Shown here in pieces: positions 40,274-50,528 of a stretch of DNA of 64,000 nucleotides. Positions within the stretch are counted from its first letter, which is position 1. Every line of letters begins with the position of its first letter. The translations under genes and the position numbers were made by a program. The notes beneath the pieces are model-generated. The model did not search any database and had not been told where the DNA came from. It worked only from the letters and a program-made list of their open reading frames with translations. The stretch is from positions 1,240,001 through 1,304,000 of the forward strand of contig NZ_RBXT01000001.1 of assembly GCF_003635045.1 (NCBI RefSeq), in the 5' to 3' direction. The DNA comes from Terracoccus luteus (GTDB lineage Bacteria; Actinomycetota; Actinomycetes; Actinomycetales; Dermatophilaceae).

Positions 40274-43200
40274 GTGACGTCGTCCCGGACGACCAGCACG
40301 ACGGGCGCCCTCGCGCGCCTCGGCTTCGCCGACCCCGCCCGCGCCGAGACCCTGCTCGCCGACCCGGCCCTGCTGCCCCTGCGGGCGGCGGTCGACGACG
40401 GGCAGCTCGACGACCTGCTCGCCGTGCTCAACGAGACGGCCGACCCCGACCAGGGCCTGCTGGGTCTCGTGCGCGTCGCCGAGTCGCTGGCGCGTGAGGA
40501 CGACGCACCGGAGTGGGGGATCACGGCGTTCGCCCGCGAGCTGGCGTCGGACGGGCCCGGGCAGGAGCGGGTGTGCGCGGTGCTCGGCGCCTCGACCGCC
40601 CTCGTCGACGACCTCGTCCGGCACCCGGACCACTGGCTCGTCGCCGCCCGCGCCGAGCGACGCACCGGGGAGCAGGTGCGCGACGAGCTCGTCCGCGCCG
40701 TGACGACCGACCGAGGCGAGCGCGACCCGCTCGACGCCCTTCGGGTGGCCTACCGCTGCGGACTGCTGCGCATCGCGGCCCTCGACGTCACGGCATCCGA
40801 CCCGCTCGTCGTCATGCCGGCGGTGGGGGAGTCGCTCGCCGAGCTCGCCGAGGCGGCCCTCGAGGCGGCCCTCGCCATCGCGCGCGAGCAGCACGGGCCG
40901 GGCCACGAGGTGTGCCGGCTGGCCGTCATCGGGATGGGCAAGACGGGCGGCGGCGAGCTCAACTACGTCAGCGACGTCGACGTCATCTTCGTCGCCGAGC
41001 CGGTCGACGGCGCCGACGAGGAGAGCGCGCTGCAGGTGGGCACGTCCCTGGCCATGGCGCTCATGCGCAACTGCTCGACGCACACGCAGGAGGGCACGCT
41101 CTGGCCCGTCGACGCCGCCCTGCGCCCGGAGGGCAAGCAGGGCCCGCTCGTGCGCACCGTCGACAGCCACGTCGCCTACTACCGCCGGTGGGCCAAGACG
41201 TGGGAGTTCCAGGCCCTGCTCAAGGCGTGGGTGAGCGCCGGCGACCACGAGCTCGGGCTGCGCTACAAGGCCGAGATCGCGCCGCTCGTCTGGGAGGCGG
41301 CCGGTCGCGAGAACTTCGTCGAGGACGTCCAGGCCATGCGCCGCCGCGTCGAGAGCCACGTCCCGGCGGGCGAGTCGGGCCGCCAGCTCAAGCTCGGGCC
41401 CGGGGGTCTGCGCGACGTCGAGTTCAGCGTGCAGCTGCTACAGCTCGTACACGGGCGCACCGACCCGAGCCTGCGCTCGGCCACGACCCTCGAGGCCCTC
41501 GCGTCGCTGGCCCGGGGCGGCTACGTCGCCCGCGACGACGCCGCGGCGCTCGACCGCGACTACCGGCACCTGCGCTGCCTCGAGCACCGCATCCAGCTGC
41601 ACCGGCTGCGCCGCACCCACCTCATGCCCGAGGCGGCCACCGACCTGCGCCGGCTCGGCCGCTCGATGGGCCACCGCACCGACCCGGCCGCGGCGGTCGT
41701 CACCGACCGCCAGTCGATCGCCCGGGAGGTCCGCCGCATCCACGAACGGCTCTTCTACCGCCCGCTGCTCGCGGCCGCCGCGAAGCTGAGCCCGAACGAG
41801 GCGCGGCTCAGCACCGAGTCGGCCCGTCAGCGGCTGAGGGCGCTCGGCTTCCGCGACCCCGCGGGGGCGCTGCGCCACATCGAGGCGCTGACGACCGGTG
41901 TCAGCCGCCGGGCCGCGATCCAGCGCACGCTGCTGCCGGTCATGCTCGGCTGGTTCGCCGACGAGGCCGACCCCGACGCGGGGCTGCTCGCCTTCCGCAA
42001 GCTGTCCGACGAGCTGGGCACGACCCACTGGTACCTCAAGATGCTGCGTGACGAGGGCCGGGCCGCCGACCGGCTCGCGCACGGGCTCGCCCGCAGCCGC
42101 TACGCCGCCGACCTGCTCGAGCGCTCGCCCGAGAGCGTGTCGATCCTCGGCGACCCCGCCGGCCTCGTGCCGCCGACCCACGAGGCCCTCGTGTCGCGGA
42201 TGGCGGCCGCCGTCGGCCGACGTGACTCGGCCGAGGAGGGCGTCACCGCGGTGCGGGCGCTTCGCCGTCACGAGCTGCTGCGCGTGAGCCTCGCCGACGC
42301 CGTCGGAGAGCTCGACCCGCTCACGGTCGGCGCGGCGCTGAGCAACCTGGCGGCCGCGACGGTCGAGGCCGCCCTGGCCGCCGCGGTCGCCGACGTCGAG
42401 CGGCGCGAGGGGCGTTCGCTCGGTGGGCAGCTGCTCGTCGTCGGCATGGGCAGCTTCGGCGGCCGCGAGATGGGCTACGCGTCGGACGCCGACGTCATGG
42501 TCGTGCTGCGCCCGGACCCCGGGCTCGGCGAGGCGGATGAGGCGGCCGTGACCGCGCGCGCCACGACGGCGGTGCAGACGCTGCGGCGCCTGCTGGCCGG
42601 CGCGGGGCCCGACCCGGCGCTCGGGGTCGACGCCGACCTTCGGCCGGAGGGCAAGAACGGCCCGCTCGTGCGCACGCTCGACTCGTACCGCTCCTACTAC
42701 GAGCGCTGGGCCGACACGTGGGAGTTCCAGGCATTGCTGCGAGCCCGACCGGTCGCGGGACCGGCCGACCTCGCCGCCGACTTCGTCGCGCTCGTCGACC
42801 CCCTGCGCTACCCCGACGGGGGGCTCACCGAGGCACAGCGGCGCGACATCCGGCTGCTCAAGGCCCGGGTCGAGGCGGAACGGCTGCCCCGTGGTGCCGA
42901 CCCCCGCAAGCACCTCAAGCTCGGGCTCGGCGGCCTCACCGACGTCGAGTGGACCGTGCAGCTGCTCCAGCTGCAGCACGCCCACGAACGCCCCGCTCTG
43001 CGGGTCACCGGAACGCTGGCCGCGCTCGACGCCCTCACCGAGGAGCGGCTGCTGCCGGCCGACGACGCCGCCGCCCTGCGCGAGGCGTGGCTGCTCGCGA
43101 CGCGCGTGCGCAACGCGTCGGTGCTCTGGCGCGGGCGACCGGTCGACAGCGTCCCGTCCGACCTGCGCGACCTCGAGGGGGTGGGCCGGCTCGTCGGCCG

Positions 43201-43318
43201 ACCGGCAGGGGAGGGCCCCCAGCTCGAGACGCTGTGGCGGCGCGTGGCCCGTCGGGCGAGAGCCGCCACCGATTTCAACTTTTACGACTCCTCCGGCCGG
43301 GGTAGCGTCGACCGGTGA
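40274..43318 (+). CDS. glnE: Glutamine synthetase adenylyltransferase/adenylyl-removing enzyme
   Basis: Bifunctional enzyme that adenylylates and deadenylylates GlnA1. 1014 residues (M. tuberculosis 994). Two nucleotidyltransferase domains: GGGELNYVSDVDVIFVAEP near residue 227 (deadenylylation side) and FGGREMGYASDADVMVV near 730 (adenylylation side), each followed by a helical domain with LRPEGK and YRRWAKTWEFQALL-like motifs. GTG start 7 nt after glnA2, so both are co-transcribed. The 3' end overlaps the MFS gene start (GTGATG). Confidence 0.96.
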   Translation: MTSSRTTSTTGALARLGFADPARAETLLADPALLPLRAAVDDGQLDDLLAVLNETADPDQGLLGLVRVAESLAREDDAPEWGITAFARELASDGPGQERVCAVLGASTALVDDLVRHPDHWLVAARAERRTGEQVRDELVRAVTTDRGERDPLDALRVAYRCGLLRIAALDVTASDPLVVMPAVGESLAELAEAALEAALAIAREQHGPGHEVCRLAVIGMGKTGGGELNYVSDVDVIFVAEPVDGADEESALQVGTSLAMALMRNCSTHTQEGTLWPVDAALRPEGKQGPLVRTVDSHVAYYRRWAKTWEFQALLKAWVSAGDHELGLRYKAEIAPLVWEAAGRENFVEDVQAMRRRVESHVPAGESGRQLKLGPGGLRDVEFSVQLLQLVHGRTDPSLRSATTLEALASLARGGYVARDDAAALDRDYRHLRCLEHRIQLHRLRRTHLMPEAATDLRRLGRSMGHRTDPAAAVVTDRQSIAREVRRIHERLFYRPLLAAAAKLSPNEARLSTESARQRLRALGFRDPAGALRHIEALTTGVSRRAAIQRTLLPVMLGWFADEADPDAGLLAFRKLSDELGTTHWYLKMLRDEGRAADRLAHGLARSRYAADLLERSPESVSILGDPAGLVPPTHEALVSRMAAAVGRRDSAEEGVTAVRALRRHELLRVSLADAVGELDPLTVGAALSNLAAATVEAALAAAVADVERREGRSLGGQLLVVGMGSFGGREMGYASDADVMVVLRPDPGLGEADEAAVTARATTAVQTLRRLLAGAGPDPALGVDADLRPEGKNGPLVRTLDSYRSYYERWADTWEFQALLRARPVAGPADLAADFVALVDPLRYPDGGLTEAQRRDIRLLKARVEAERLPRGADPRKHLKLGLGGLTDVEWTVQLLQLQHAHERPALRVTGTLAALDALTEERLLPADDAAALREAWLLATRVRNASVLWRGRPVDSVPSDLRDLEGVGRLVGRPAGEGPQLETLWRRVARRARAATDFNFYDSSGRGSVDR

Positions 43319-44598
43319 TGGCCACGAACCGGGGTGACTCAGCCCAGCCCGGGTTCGGTGAGGTGCTCAGGCAACCGCACTACCTACCCGTCTTCCTCGC
43401 CACGGCCCTGTCGCTGTGGGGCGACTACGTCGCCCGCATCACCCTCGCCGCCGTCGTCTTCGAGCGGACGCGGTCGCCGCTGGCCACGGCCACGACCCTG
43501 GCCGTCAGCCTCGTGCCGAGCGTCTTCGGCCGCAGCCTGTTCGGGCCCCTCGTCGACCGGTTCGCCTACAAGTGGGTGCTGCTCTGGTCGCAGGTGCTGC
43601 GGGCGCTCTGCGTCGGGCTGCTGCTCGTGCTCGTCGTCACCGTGGCCCCGCTGTGGACCCTGCTCGGCACACTGCTCGTGCTCGAGATGATCGGTGGGGC
43701 GTCCGCGGCCGCCAGCCTGCTGCTGCAGCTCGATCTGTTGCCCGACCCCCGGCTCTACGGCAAGGGCGTCGGCCTCAGCGCCCTGAGCGAGCAGGTCAAC
43801 CAGGCCGTCGGTCTCGCCGTCGGCGGCGGGCTCGTCGCCCTCGTCGGGGCCGAGGCCGGGCTCGTCTTCGACGCCGTCACCTTCGTCGTGGCCGCCGTCG
43901 TCGTGCTCACCGTGGTGCCGCTTCGCCCCGTGGCGCGGGAGGCGACCCGTGGCCTCGGCAACTACCTGCGCGACATCGGCTCGGCCGCCCGCGACCTCAC
44001 CCGGCACCCCCTGCTGGCCCGCTTCGTCGCCCTGAGCGCGGTGGCCTCGCTCGGCATCGCCGCCCCGGAGGCCCTCGCCATCCCGCTCGCCGGCAGCTCA
44101 CCGTGGGGCGGTGTGCTCATGGCCGCCCCGATCGCCGGCGCGGCGGTCGGCATCCTGCTCATCAGCGCCCGTCCGGTCGTGTGGCAGAACCGCTCGATCC
44201 TGCCGGCCGCGCTCGCCATGCCGCTGCCCCTGCTCGTGCTCGTGCTGCGGCCGCCGCTCGTCGTCGTCGGCGTGGTCTTCGTCGTCAGCGGGATGCTGCA
44301 GGCGTTCATGGTGCCGCTGCAGGCCACCTTCGCCCTCGCCATCGAGCCCGCGCTGCGCGGCCGGATCTTCAGCCTCGCCGGGTCGGTCGCGGTCGCCTCG
44401 GCCGGTCTGTCGTACCTGCTCGCCGGCTGGATCGGCACCCGCACCAACCCCTACACCGGCGTCTCGGTCAGCGCGGCGATCTGCCTCGTCGCCATCGTGC
44501 TGCTCGCCCTGTCGTGGCCGCACCGACAGGTGCAGGCGGCCGTCGACTCGGCCTACGCGAGCACCGACGGCGGCACCACCGCCCGCCCCGCCGCCTGA
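43315..44598 (+). CDS. MFS transporter (EntS/MFS_3-like)
   Basis: 427 residues with about 12 spans. Begins with GFGEVLRQPHYLPVFLATALSLWGD; GPLVDRFAYKWVL is the loop 2-3 motif and VGLSALSEQVNQAVG is a typical central-helix feature of EntS-like exporters. GTG 43315 or ATG 43318 may start it; both overlap the glnE stop. Co-transcription with glnE is likely but a functional link to nitrogen control is not evident. Substrate unknown. Confidence 0.87.
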   Translation: MMATNRGDSAQPGFGEVLRQPHYLPVFLATALSLWGDYVARITLAAVVFERTRSPLATATTLAVSLVPSVFGRSLFGPLVDRFAYKWVLLWSQVLRALCVGLLLVLVVTVAPLWTLLGTLLVLEMIGGASAAASLLLQLDLLPDPRLYGKGVGLSALSEQVNQAVGLAVGGGLVALVGAEAGLVFDAVTFVVAAVVVLTVVPLRPVAREATRGLGNYLRDIGSAARDLTRHPLLARFVALSAVASLGIAAPEALAIPLAGSSPWGGVLMAAPIAGAAVGILLISARPVVWQNRSILPAALAMPLPLLVLVLRPPLVVVGVVFVVSGMLQAFMVPLQATFALAIEPALRGRIFSLAGSVAVASAGLSYLLAGWIGTRTNPYTGVSVSAAICLVAIVLLALSWPHRQVQAAVDSAYASTDGGTTARPAA

Positions 44599-44611
44599 CC
44601 CCGCCCACGAC

Positions 44612-44674
44612 CCGTCGAGAGGGCGCGTAGCACCCGTCGAGAGGGCAGACAGAGGCCGTCGAGAGGTCCGCCCG
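44612..44674. repeat. Intergenic repeat cluster B (three copies)
   Basis: CCGTCGAGAGG followed by GC, GC or TC at 44612, 44634 and 44656, spaced exactly 22 bp, between the convergent ends of two MFS genes. Same family as clusters A, C and D but diverged after the GAGAGG core. Confidence 0.75.
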
Positions 44675-44683
44675 GGCCGCAGG

Positions 44684-46189
44684 TCAGGCGGGCGTGACCC
44701 GCTGCCCGTGACGGCGCGCGCGCAGGTCGAGCGCACTGGCGAGAAGGGCGACGGCGACGAGGCCGGCAGCGACCCGCAGCGCCCAGACGGCACCGCTCGC
44801 ACCGGCATCCTCGGCGAAGGCGAAGTAGACGGCACCGACGAGCGCGATGCCCGCCGCGGTGCCGATGCGCTGGCCGGTCTGCAGCAGCCCACCCGCGGTG
44901 CCGGCCCGCTCGACCGGCACGTCGGCGAGCGTGAGCGTGACGTTGGGGGAGATGACGACGCCGCTACCGAGGCCCGCGACGAGCAGCGGCAGCGCGAGGG
45001 CCCAGCCCGTGGCCCCGCCCTCGACGCGCGGCAGCACGAGGTCGACGGCGATGAGGCCCACGAGCACCGTCGTGAGGCCGGCCGTCACGAGCACGCGGCC
45101 GTAGCGGTTGACGAGCGAGCCACCCGCGGCCGCGGCGACGGCCGAGCCCGCGGCGAACGGGGTGACGGCGAGGCCCGCGACGAGGGGGGTGTAGCCGAGG
45201 CGCTCCTGGAAGTAGATCGTGAGGACGAAGAAGATCCCGGTGAAGCCGGCGAAGTAGATGAGCCCGACGGCGGCGCCCGAGCTGTAGCCGGGGACCTGAA
45301 AGAGGTGCAGGTCGACGAGGGGGCTGTGGCCGCGGGCGGTGTACCGGCGCTCCCACAGCAGGAAGGCGGCGGCGAAGGCGACGCCGACGAGGGCCACCCA
45401 CCACGGGATCCCGGATGCCGTGCCGCGCCCGGTCTCGACGAGGGGGAGCAGCAGCGCGGTGACCGCGATGCCGAGCAGGACGACCCCGACGGGGTCGAGG
45501 TCCAGCCGACCCGCGCGACGGGCCGGGGGGTCGGGCAGCCAGAGACGTGCGAGCACGACGGCGCCGACGGCGACCGGCAGGTTGACGAAGAAGATCCAGC
45601 GCCAGCCCGCCTCGGCACCGAGGACGCTGATGATCGTGCCGCCGACGATGGGGCCGACCGCGGTCGAGATGCCGATGGTCGCGCCGAGCATGCCGAAGGC
45701 GCGGCCGCGCTCCTTGCCGCGGAACATCTCCTGGATGAGGCCGGAGACCTGCGGGTTGAGGATGCCGCCCGCCGCGCCCTGCACGAGGCGCGCCACGATG
45801 AGCATGGCGCTGCTCGTGGCCAGACCGCAGGCCAGGCTGGCGACGCCGAAGAGGACGACGCCGGTGATGAAGACCGTGCGGCGGCCGATGGCGTCGCCGA
45901 TGCGTCCGCTGCCGACCAGGGTGAGACCGAAGGTGAGGGCGTAGCCGGACACGACCCACTGCAGGTCGCTCGGGCTGGCGCCGATGCCCTGCTGGATCGA
46001 GGGGAGCGCGACGTTGACGATGCTGACGTCGAGCAGCGTCATGAAACCGGCGACGAGACAGACCGCGAGGGCCTTCCAGCGGCGGGGGTCGGGCTGCTCC
46101 GTCTGCCGGGAGGCGTCGCCCCGGTCAGGGCTCTCGGAGTGGTCGGGGTCCCGCTGCTCGGTCGGCGCGGGCGGGTTGGAGTCGGTCAC
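44684..46189 (-). CDS. MFS drug exporter, DHA2 (14-span) family
   Basis: 501 residues from GTG 46189, with a 40-residue acidic N-terminus followed by 14 spans. LLDVSIVNVALPSIQQGIGASPSDLQWVVSGYAL (in pieces, about 52-85) is the DHA2 motif; GSGRIGDAIGRRTVF is the loop 2-3 motif and GAAGGILNPQVSGLIQ is motif C-like. Likely exports drugs or metabolites using the proton gradient. The frame is open upstream to 46354, but that part overlaps terminator hairpins and is not protein-like. Confidence 0.88.
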   Translation of the reverse strand: MTDSNPPAPTEQRDPDHSESPDRGDASRQTEQPDPRRWKALAVCLVAGFMTLLDVSIVNVALPSIQQGIGASPSDLQWVVSGYALTFGLTLVGSGRIGDAIGRRTVFITGVVLFGVASLACGLATSSAMLIVARLVQGAAGGILNPQVSGLIQEMFRGKERGRAFGMLGATIGISTAVGPIVGGTIISVLGAEAGWRWIFFVNLPVAVGAVVLARLWLPDPPARRAGRLDLDPVGVVLLGIAVTALLLPLVETGRGTASGIPWWVALVGVAFAAAFLLWERRYTARGHSPLVDLHLFQVPGYSSGAAVGLIYFAGFTGIFFVLTIYFQERLGYTPLVAGLAVTPFAAGSAVAAAAGGSLVNRYGRVLVTAGLTTVLVGLIAVDLVLPRVEGGATGWALALPLLVAGLGSGVVISPNVTLTLADVPVERAGTAGGLLQTGQRIGTAAGIALVGAVYFAFAEDAGASGAVWALRVAAGLVAVALLASALDLRARRHGQRVTPA

Positions 46190-46280
46190 ACCCCAGTCTG
46201 TACCCGCTCCGGCCTCGGCGGCCGGGCTCCGTGCACGGGCGAGCTCACCGGCATCCGACCCCTCACGGACCCCCCGACAG

Positions 46281-46319
46281 CACGAGGACCGCGCCCCTCC
46301 CCGGGACGCGGTCCTCGTG
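46281..46319 (-). terminator. Hairpin between glnA1 and the DHA2 gene
   Basis: Perfect 13-bp stem CACGAGGACCGCG/CGCGGTCCTCGTG with a 13-nt loop; second hairpin downstream of glnA1. Confidence 0.6.
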
Positions 46320-46353
46320 ACCACCGACGGTGACCAGGTGTGCTCAGATGTCA

Positions 46354-46380
46354 CGGAGCTGATGTCGACATCAGACTCCG
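46354..46380 (-). terminator. Hairpin immediately after glnA1
   Basis: CGGAG/CTCCG arms enclosing the 16-bp palindrome CTGATGTCGACATCAG, with one bulged base, 10 nt past the glnA1 stop codon. Confidence 0.6.
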
Positions 46381-46390
46381 CTTCGCTCCG

Positions 46391-47815
<1,425 letters not shown>

Positions 47816-47896
47816 CCAACCTCCTATGTGGGATCGGGGCCGGGCCGCCCTCGAGCACGTCGAAAAGCGGACCACGACCCCGTGTTGTCGGTCCCG

Positions 47897-47950
47897 ACCC
47901 TACGCAGGTGCCATTACTCGGCCGTGACCCCCATGTTTCGCCGGTGTTAA
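47897..47950 (-). promoter_or_regulatory. glnA1 promoter with GlnR operator
   Basis: Read on the minus strand from 47950: TTAAC-n6-GAAAC-n6-GTCAC-n6-GTAAT (47950-47913), the spacing of the actinobacterial GlnR box with the last half-site degenerate. The -10 TAGGGT is at 47897-47902, and no good -35 is present, as expected for an activator-dependent promoter. Confidence 0.75.
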
Positions 47951-48036
47951 CCCGGAGGGGCCGCGGCGGAGGTGAGACGCCTCACGCCGGCCCGGATGCC
48001 GGGTCGCCGGGTTACGTCGTCGGCCCGGTCGCGTGG

Positions 48037-48042
48037 TTGGCT
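48037..48042 (+). promoter_or_regulatory. Candidate -10 region of the RDD gene
   Basis: TTGGCT six bases before GTG 48049. The surrounding GTGGTTGGCTGG is repeated exactly, at the same distance, before the oxidoreductase gene at 53408. Confidence 0.4.
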
Positions 48043-48048
48043 GGGACC

Positions 48049-48531
48049 GTGGTCGACCGCAGAGACTTCGGAAGCTGGCTCGAGGGCCCCCGGGCGAGGA
48101 CGACGCCCGGCAGGTGGCCGGGGGAGCAGCTCGGGTTGCCCGAACGGGGGCCGGGGTCGATCGCCGGGTTCGGCATCCGGCTCGTGGCCGTGCTCATCGA
48201 CTGGGTCGTGGCCCTGTTCATCGCGAGCGGCCTGTTTCGGGTGCCGCTGCCGTTCACGGCGCAGCACACCTCGGGGGCCGACTCCTTCATCACGCTCGGG
48301 GTGTTCGGAGTCATCACCCTGCTGCTCGTCGGCACGCTCGGCTTCACCATCGGCCACCGCGTCATGGGGCTCCAGGTCCGGTCGCTCTCGGGGACCGGGC
48401 GCGTCATGCCGCTGCAGGCCCTGGCCCGCACGGTGCTGCTGTGCATCTTCGTCCCGGCCGTCATCTGGGACCGCGACGGCCGCGGACTGCACGACAAGAT
48501 CCCCAACACCGTCATCGTCCGCACCCGCTGA
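48049..48531 (+). CDS. RDD family membrane protein
   Basis: 160 residues. The RDD domain begins near residue 42 (AGFGIRLVAVLIDWVVALFIA, with the Arg and Asp of the name) and has three spans, ending in PAVIWDRDGRGLHDKIPNTVIV. A 40-residue soluble N-terminus precedes it. RDD proteins are thought to be small transporters; function here unknown. It is divergent from glnA1 and beside DUF4191/lipA, the order I recall in M. tuberculosis (Rv2219A). Confidence 0.88.
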   Translation: MVDRRDFGSWLEGPRARTTPGRWPGEQLGLPERGPGSIAGFGIRLVAVLIDWVVALFIASGLFRVPLPFTAQHTSGADSFITLGVFGVITLLLVGTLGFTIGHRVMGLQVRSLSGTGRVMPLQALARTVLLCIFVPAVIWDRDGRGLHDKIPNTVIVRTR

Positions 48532-48558
48532 CCTGACGGTCCCGCGTTTGTGGTGGGG

Positions 48559-48602
48559 CCGTGGAGGATTTGCGTCGTCCTGACGGTGACGATCCTCCAC
48601 GG
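48559..48602 (+). terminator. Terminator between RDD and DUF4191 genes
   Basis: Perfect 11-bp stem CCGTGGAGGAT/ATCCTCCACGG with a 22-nt loop, between convergent genes; may act for both. Confidence 0.65.
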
Positions 48603-48616
48603 GGGTGCCGACGGGG

Positions 48617-48634
48617 AGTGGCCTCTCGACGGGG
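48617..48634. repeat. Intergenic repeat copy C
   Basis: AGTGGCCTCTCGACGGGG, an inverted copy of CCGTCGAGAGGCCACT, just 3' of the terminator between convergent genes. Confidence 0.7.
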
Positions 48635-48638
48635 AGGG

Positions 48639-49385
48639 TCAGCGGCCGCGGAGGGCCTTGCGGTCCATGCGAGCACGGCTGGGGTCGACGCCTCCGGGCA
48701 GCGGGGCGCGCATGCCGCCGAGCGCCTTGAGCCGCTTGTTGACGAGGGACATCTCGTCCTTCGTGATCTTCGGCTTCAGCCGCTGCACCTTGCTCGACAG
48801 CTTCTGCAGGGGCACCTCGCCCTCGCCGTCGCCGACGCGCATGACGGTGACGGGCACGCCGGGGGCGACGCGCTCGACGCGCTTCTTCTCGGCAGCGAGC
48901 AGCTTCTGCACGCGACCGGTGGGCCCCTCGCCGACGAGGACGACGCCGGGCCGACCGAGCGCGCGGTAGACCATGGCCGCCGAGGCGATGTCACCCGGGC
49001 GCGCCACGTCGGCGGCCACGGGCTCGCGGTCGGTGTACCAGCCGCGGCGGATCGAGGTCAGCGCCGCACCGGCGGCACCGGCCTGACCGTTGATCTGGGT
49101 GTACGCCGCCCGCTCGGCCCGGCGGCTCAGCGTGATCGTCGCGGCGAGGATGCCGAAGAGCACGCCGAAGATGCCGAAGATCCAGGGCAGGCTGACGAGG
49201 AAGCCGATGAGCAGCAGCACGCCGAAGGTGACGAGGAACGCCAGGAGCATGTACCACCCGATGAGGGGGTCGACCTGCTTCGAGACCGTGAAGACCTGAC
49301 GGATCTGCGCGATGCGCCCGGTCTTCTGCTCGGCGGGCGCGGTGGCCTCGCCGTCCTTCTTTCGGGCGAACGGGTTGCGTGGCAT
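48639..49385 (-). CDS. DUF4191 family membrane protein
   Basis: 248 residues starting MPRNPFARKKDG. Two adjacent spans (about 45-90: LLAFLVTFGVLLLIGFLV and IFGIFGVLFGILAATITL) follow a basic N-terminus; the rest is soluble and basic with ALGRPGVVLVGEGP and KPKITKDEMSLVNKRLKALGGMR. The family is conserved directly downstream of lipA in actinobacteria; function unknown. TATCCT lies 7 nt before the ATG, within the lipA stop region, so a second leaderless promoter may supplement read-through from lipA. Confidence 0.9.
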   Translation of the reverse strand: MPRNPFARKKDGEATAPAEQKTGRIAQIRQVFTVSKQVDPLIGWYMLLAFLVTFGVLLLIGFLVSLPWIFGIFGVLFGILAATITLSRRAERAAYTQINGQAGAAGAALTSIRRGWYTDREPVAADVARPGDIASAAMVYRALGRPGVVLVGEGPTGRVQKLLAAEKKRVERVAPGVPVTVMRVGDGEGEVPLQKLSSKVQRLKPKITKDEMSLVNKRLKALGGMRAPLPGGVDPSRARMDRKALRGR

Positions 49386-49390
49386 GCGGA

Positions 49391-50416
49391 TCAGGATACG
49401 GCGGCGGCTGTGCGGGCCACCAACGACGCCGCCTCCTGGCGGGCGGGCGACTCGGCGGCCTGGGCGAGGTGGGCCAGGTGCTCGGGGATCGGGCGACCCC
49501 ACTTGCCCATCGCGGTCGCCCACAGCCGACCGGCACGGTACGACGAGCGCACGAGCGGGCCGGCCATGACGCCCTTGAACCCGAGGTTCTCGGCGACGTC
49601 GGACCAGTGGACGAACTCCTCCGGCTTGACCCACCGGTCGATGGGGTGGTGCAGCTTCGAGGGGCGCAGGTACTGCGTGATCGTGAGGATGTCGCACCCG
49701 GCCTGGTGGAGGTCGCCGATGGCCTCCTCGATCTCGGCGTCGGTCTCGCCCATGCCGAGGATGAGGTTGCTCTTCGTGACGAGCTCGGCCTCGCGGGCCA
49801 TGGTGAGCACCCGCAGCGACTTCTCGTACGTGAAGGCCGGGCGGATGCGCTTGAAGATGCGCGGCACCGTCTCGAGGTTGTGCGCGAACACCTCGGGGCG
49901 GGCGTCGAAGACCTGGCTCACGAGCTCGGGCACCGCACCGAAGTCGGGCGGCAGGATCTCGACCCCGGTGTTGGGGTTGAGCAGGTGGATCTGGCGGATC
50001 GTCTCGGCGTAGAGGCCGGCGGCGCCGTCGGGCTGGTCGTCGCGGGCCACGCCCGTGACGGTCGAGTAGCGCAGGCCCATGCGGGCGACCGACTCGGCCA
50101 CGCGGCGCGGCTCGTCGAGGTCGAGGGCCTGGGGGCGACCGGTCGCGATGTCGCAGAAGTCGCAGCGCCGGGTGCACGTGTCACCGCCGATGAGGAAGGT
50201 GGCCTCGCGGTCCTCCCAGCACTCGAAGATGTTGGGGCAGCCGGCCTCCTGGCACACCGTGTGCAGGCCTTCGCTCTTGACCATCGAGTGCAGGGCCGTG
50301 AACTCCGGGCCCATCTTGGCCGTGGTGCGGATCCACTCCGGCTTGCGCTCGATCGGCGTCTCGGCGTTGCGCGCCTCGACGCGCAGCAGGCGGCGGCCGT
50401 CGGGGGCGACAGTCAC
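49391..50416 (-). CDS. lipA: Lipoyl synthase (radical SAM)
   Basis: Inserts two sulfurs into octanoyl groups on E2 and GcvH proteins. 341 residues. The auxiliary cluster motif [12 protein letters not shown] is near residue 52 and the radical SAM motif CTRRCDFC near residue 81; [11 protein letters not shown] near the C-terminus supplies the conserved Ser ligand. GTG 50416 has AAGGAG 9 nt upstream. Target proteins include DlaT in this window. Usually adjacent to lipB, but here the ABC pair lies between them. Confidence 0.96.
   Translation of the reverse strand: MTVAPDGRRLLRVEARNAETPIERKPEWIRTTAKMGPEFTALHSMVKSEGLHTVCQEAGCPNIFECWEDREATFLIGGDTCTRRCDFCDIATGRPQALDLDEPRRVAESVARMGLRYSTVTGVARDDQPDGAAGLYAETIRQIHLLNPNTGVEILPPDFGAVPELVSQVFDARPEVFAHNLETVPRIFKRIRPAFTYEKSLRVLTMAREAELVTKSNLILGMGETDAEIEEAIGDLHQAGCDILTITQYLRPSKLHHPIDRWVKPEEFVHWSDVAENLGFKGVMAGPLVRSSYRAGRLWATAMGKWGRPIPEHLAHLAQAAESPARQEAASLVARTAAAVS
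49393..49398 (-). promoter_or_regulatory. -10 box of the DUF4191 gene
   Basis: TATCCT on the minus strand, 7 nt before the ATG, overlapping the lipA stop codon. Confidence 0.4.
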
Positions 50417-50528
50417 GAGATGGCTCCTTCGTCGGTGTTCTCGGCTGCGGCCGAGTTTACGCCGCACCACCGACACCGACCGCATCGCGCCCGCGTGAGG
50501 GCGTCACCGGGCCCCCGACGGATGCCGC

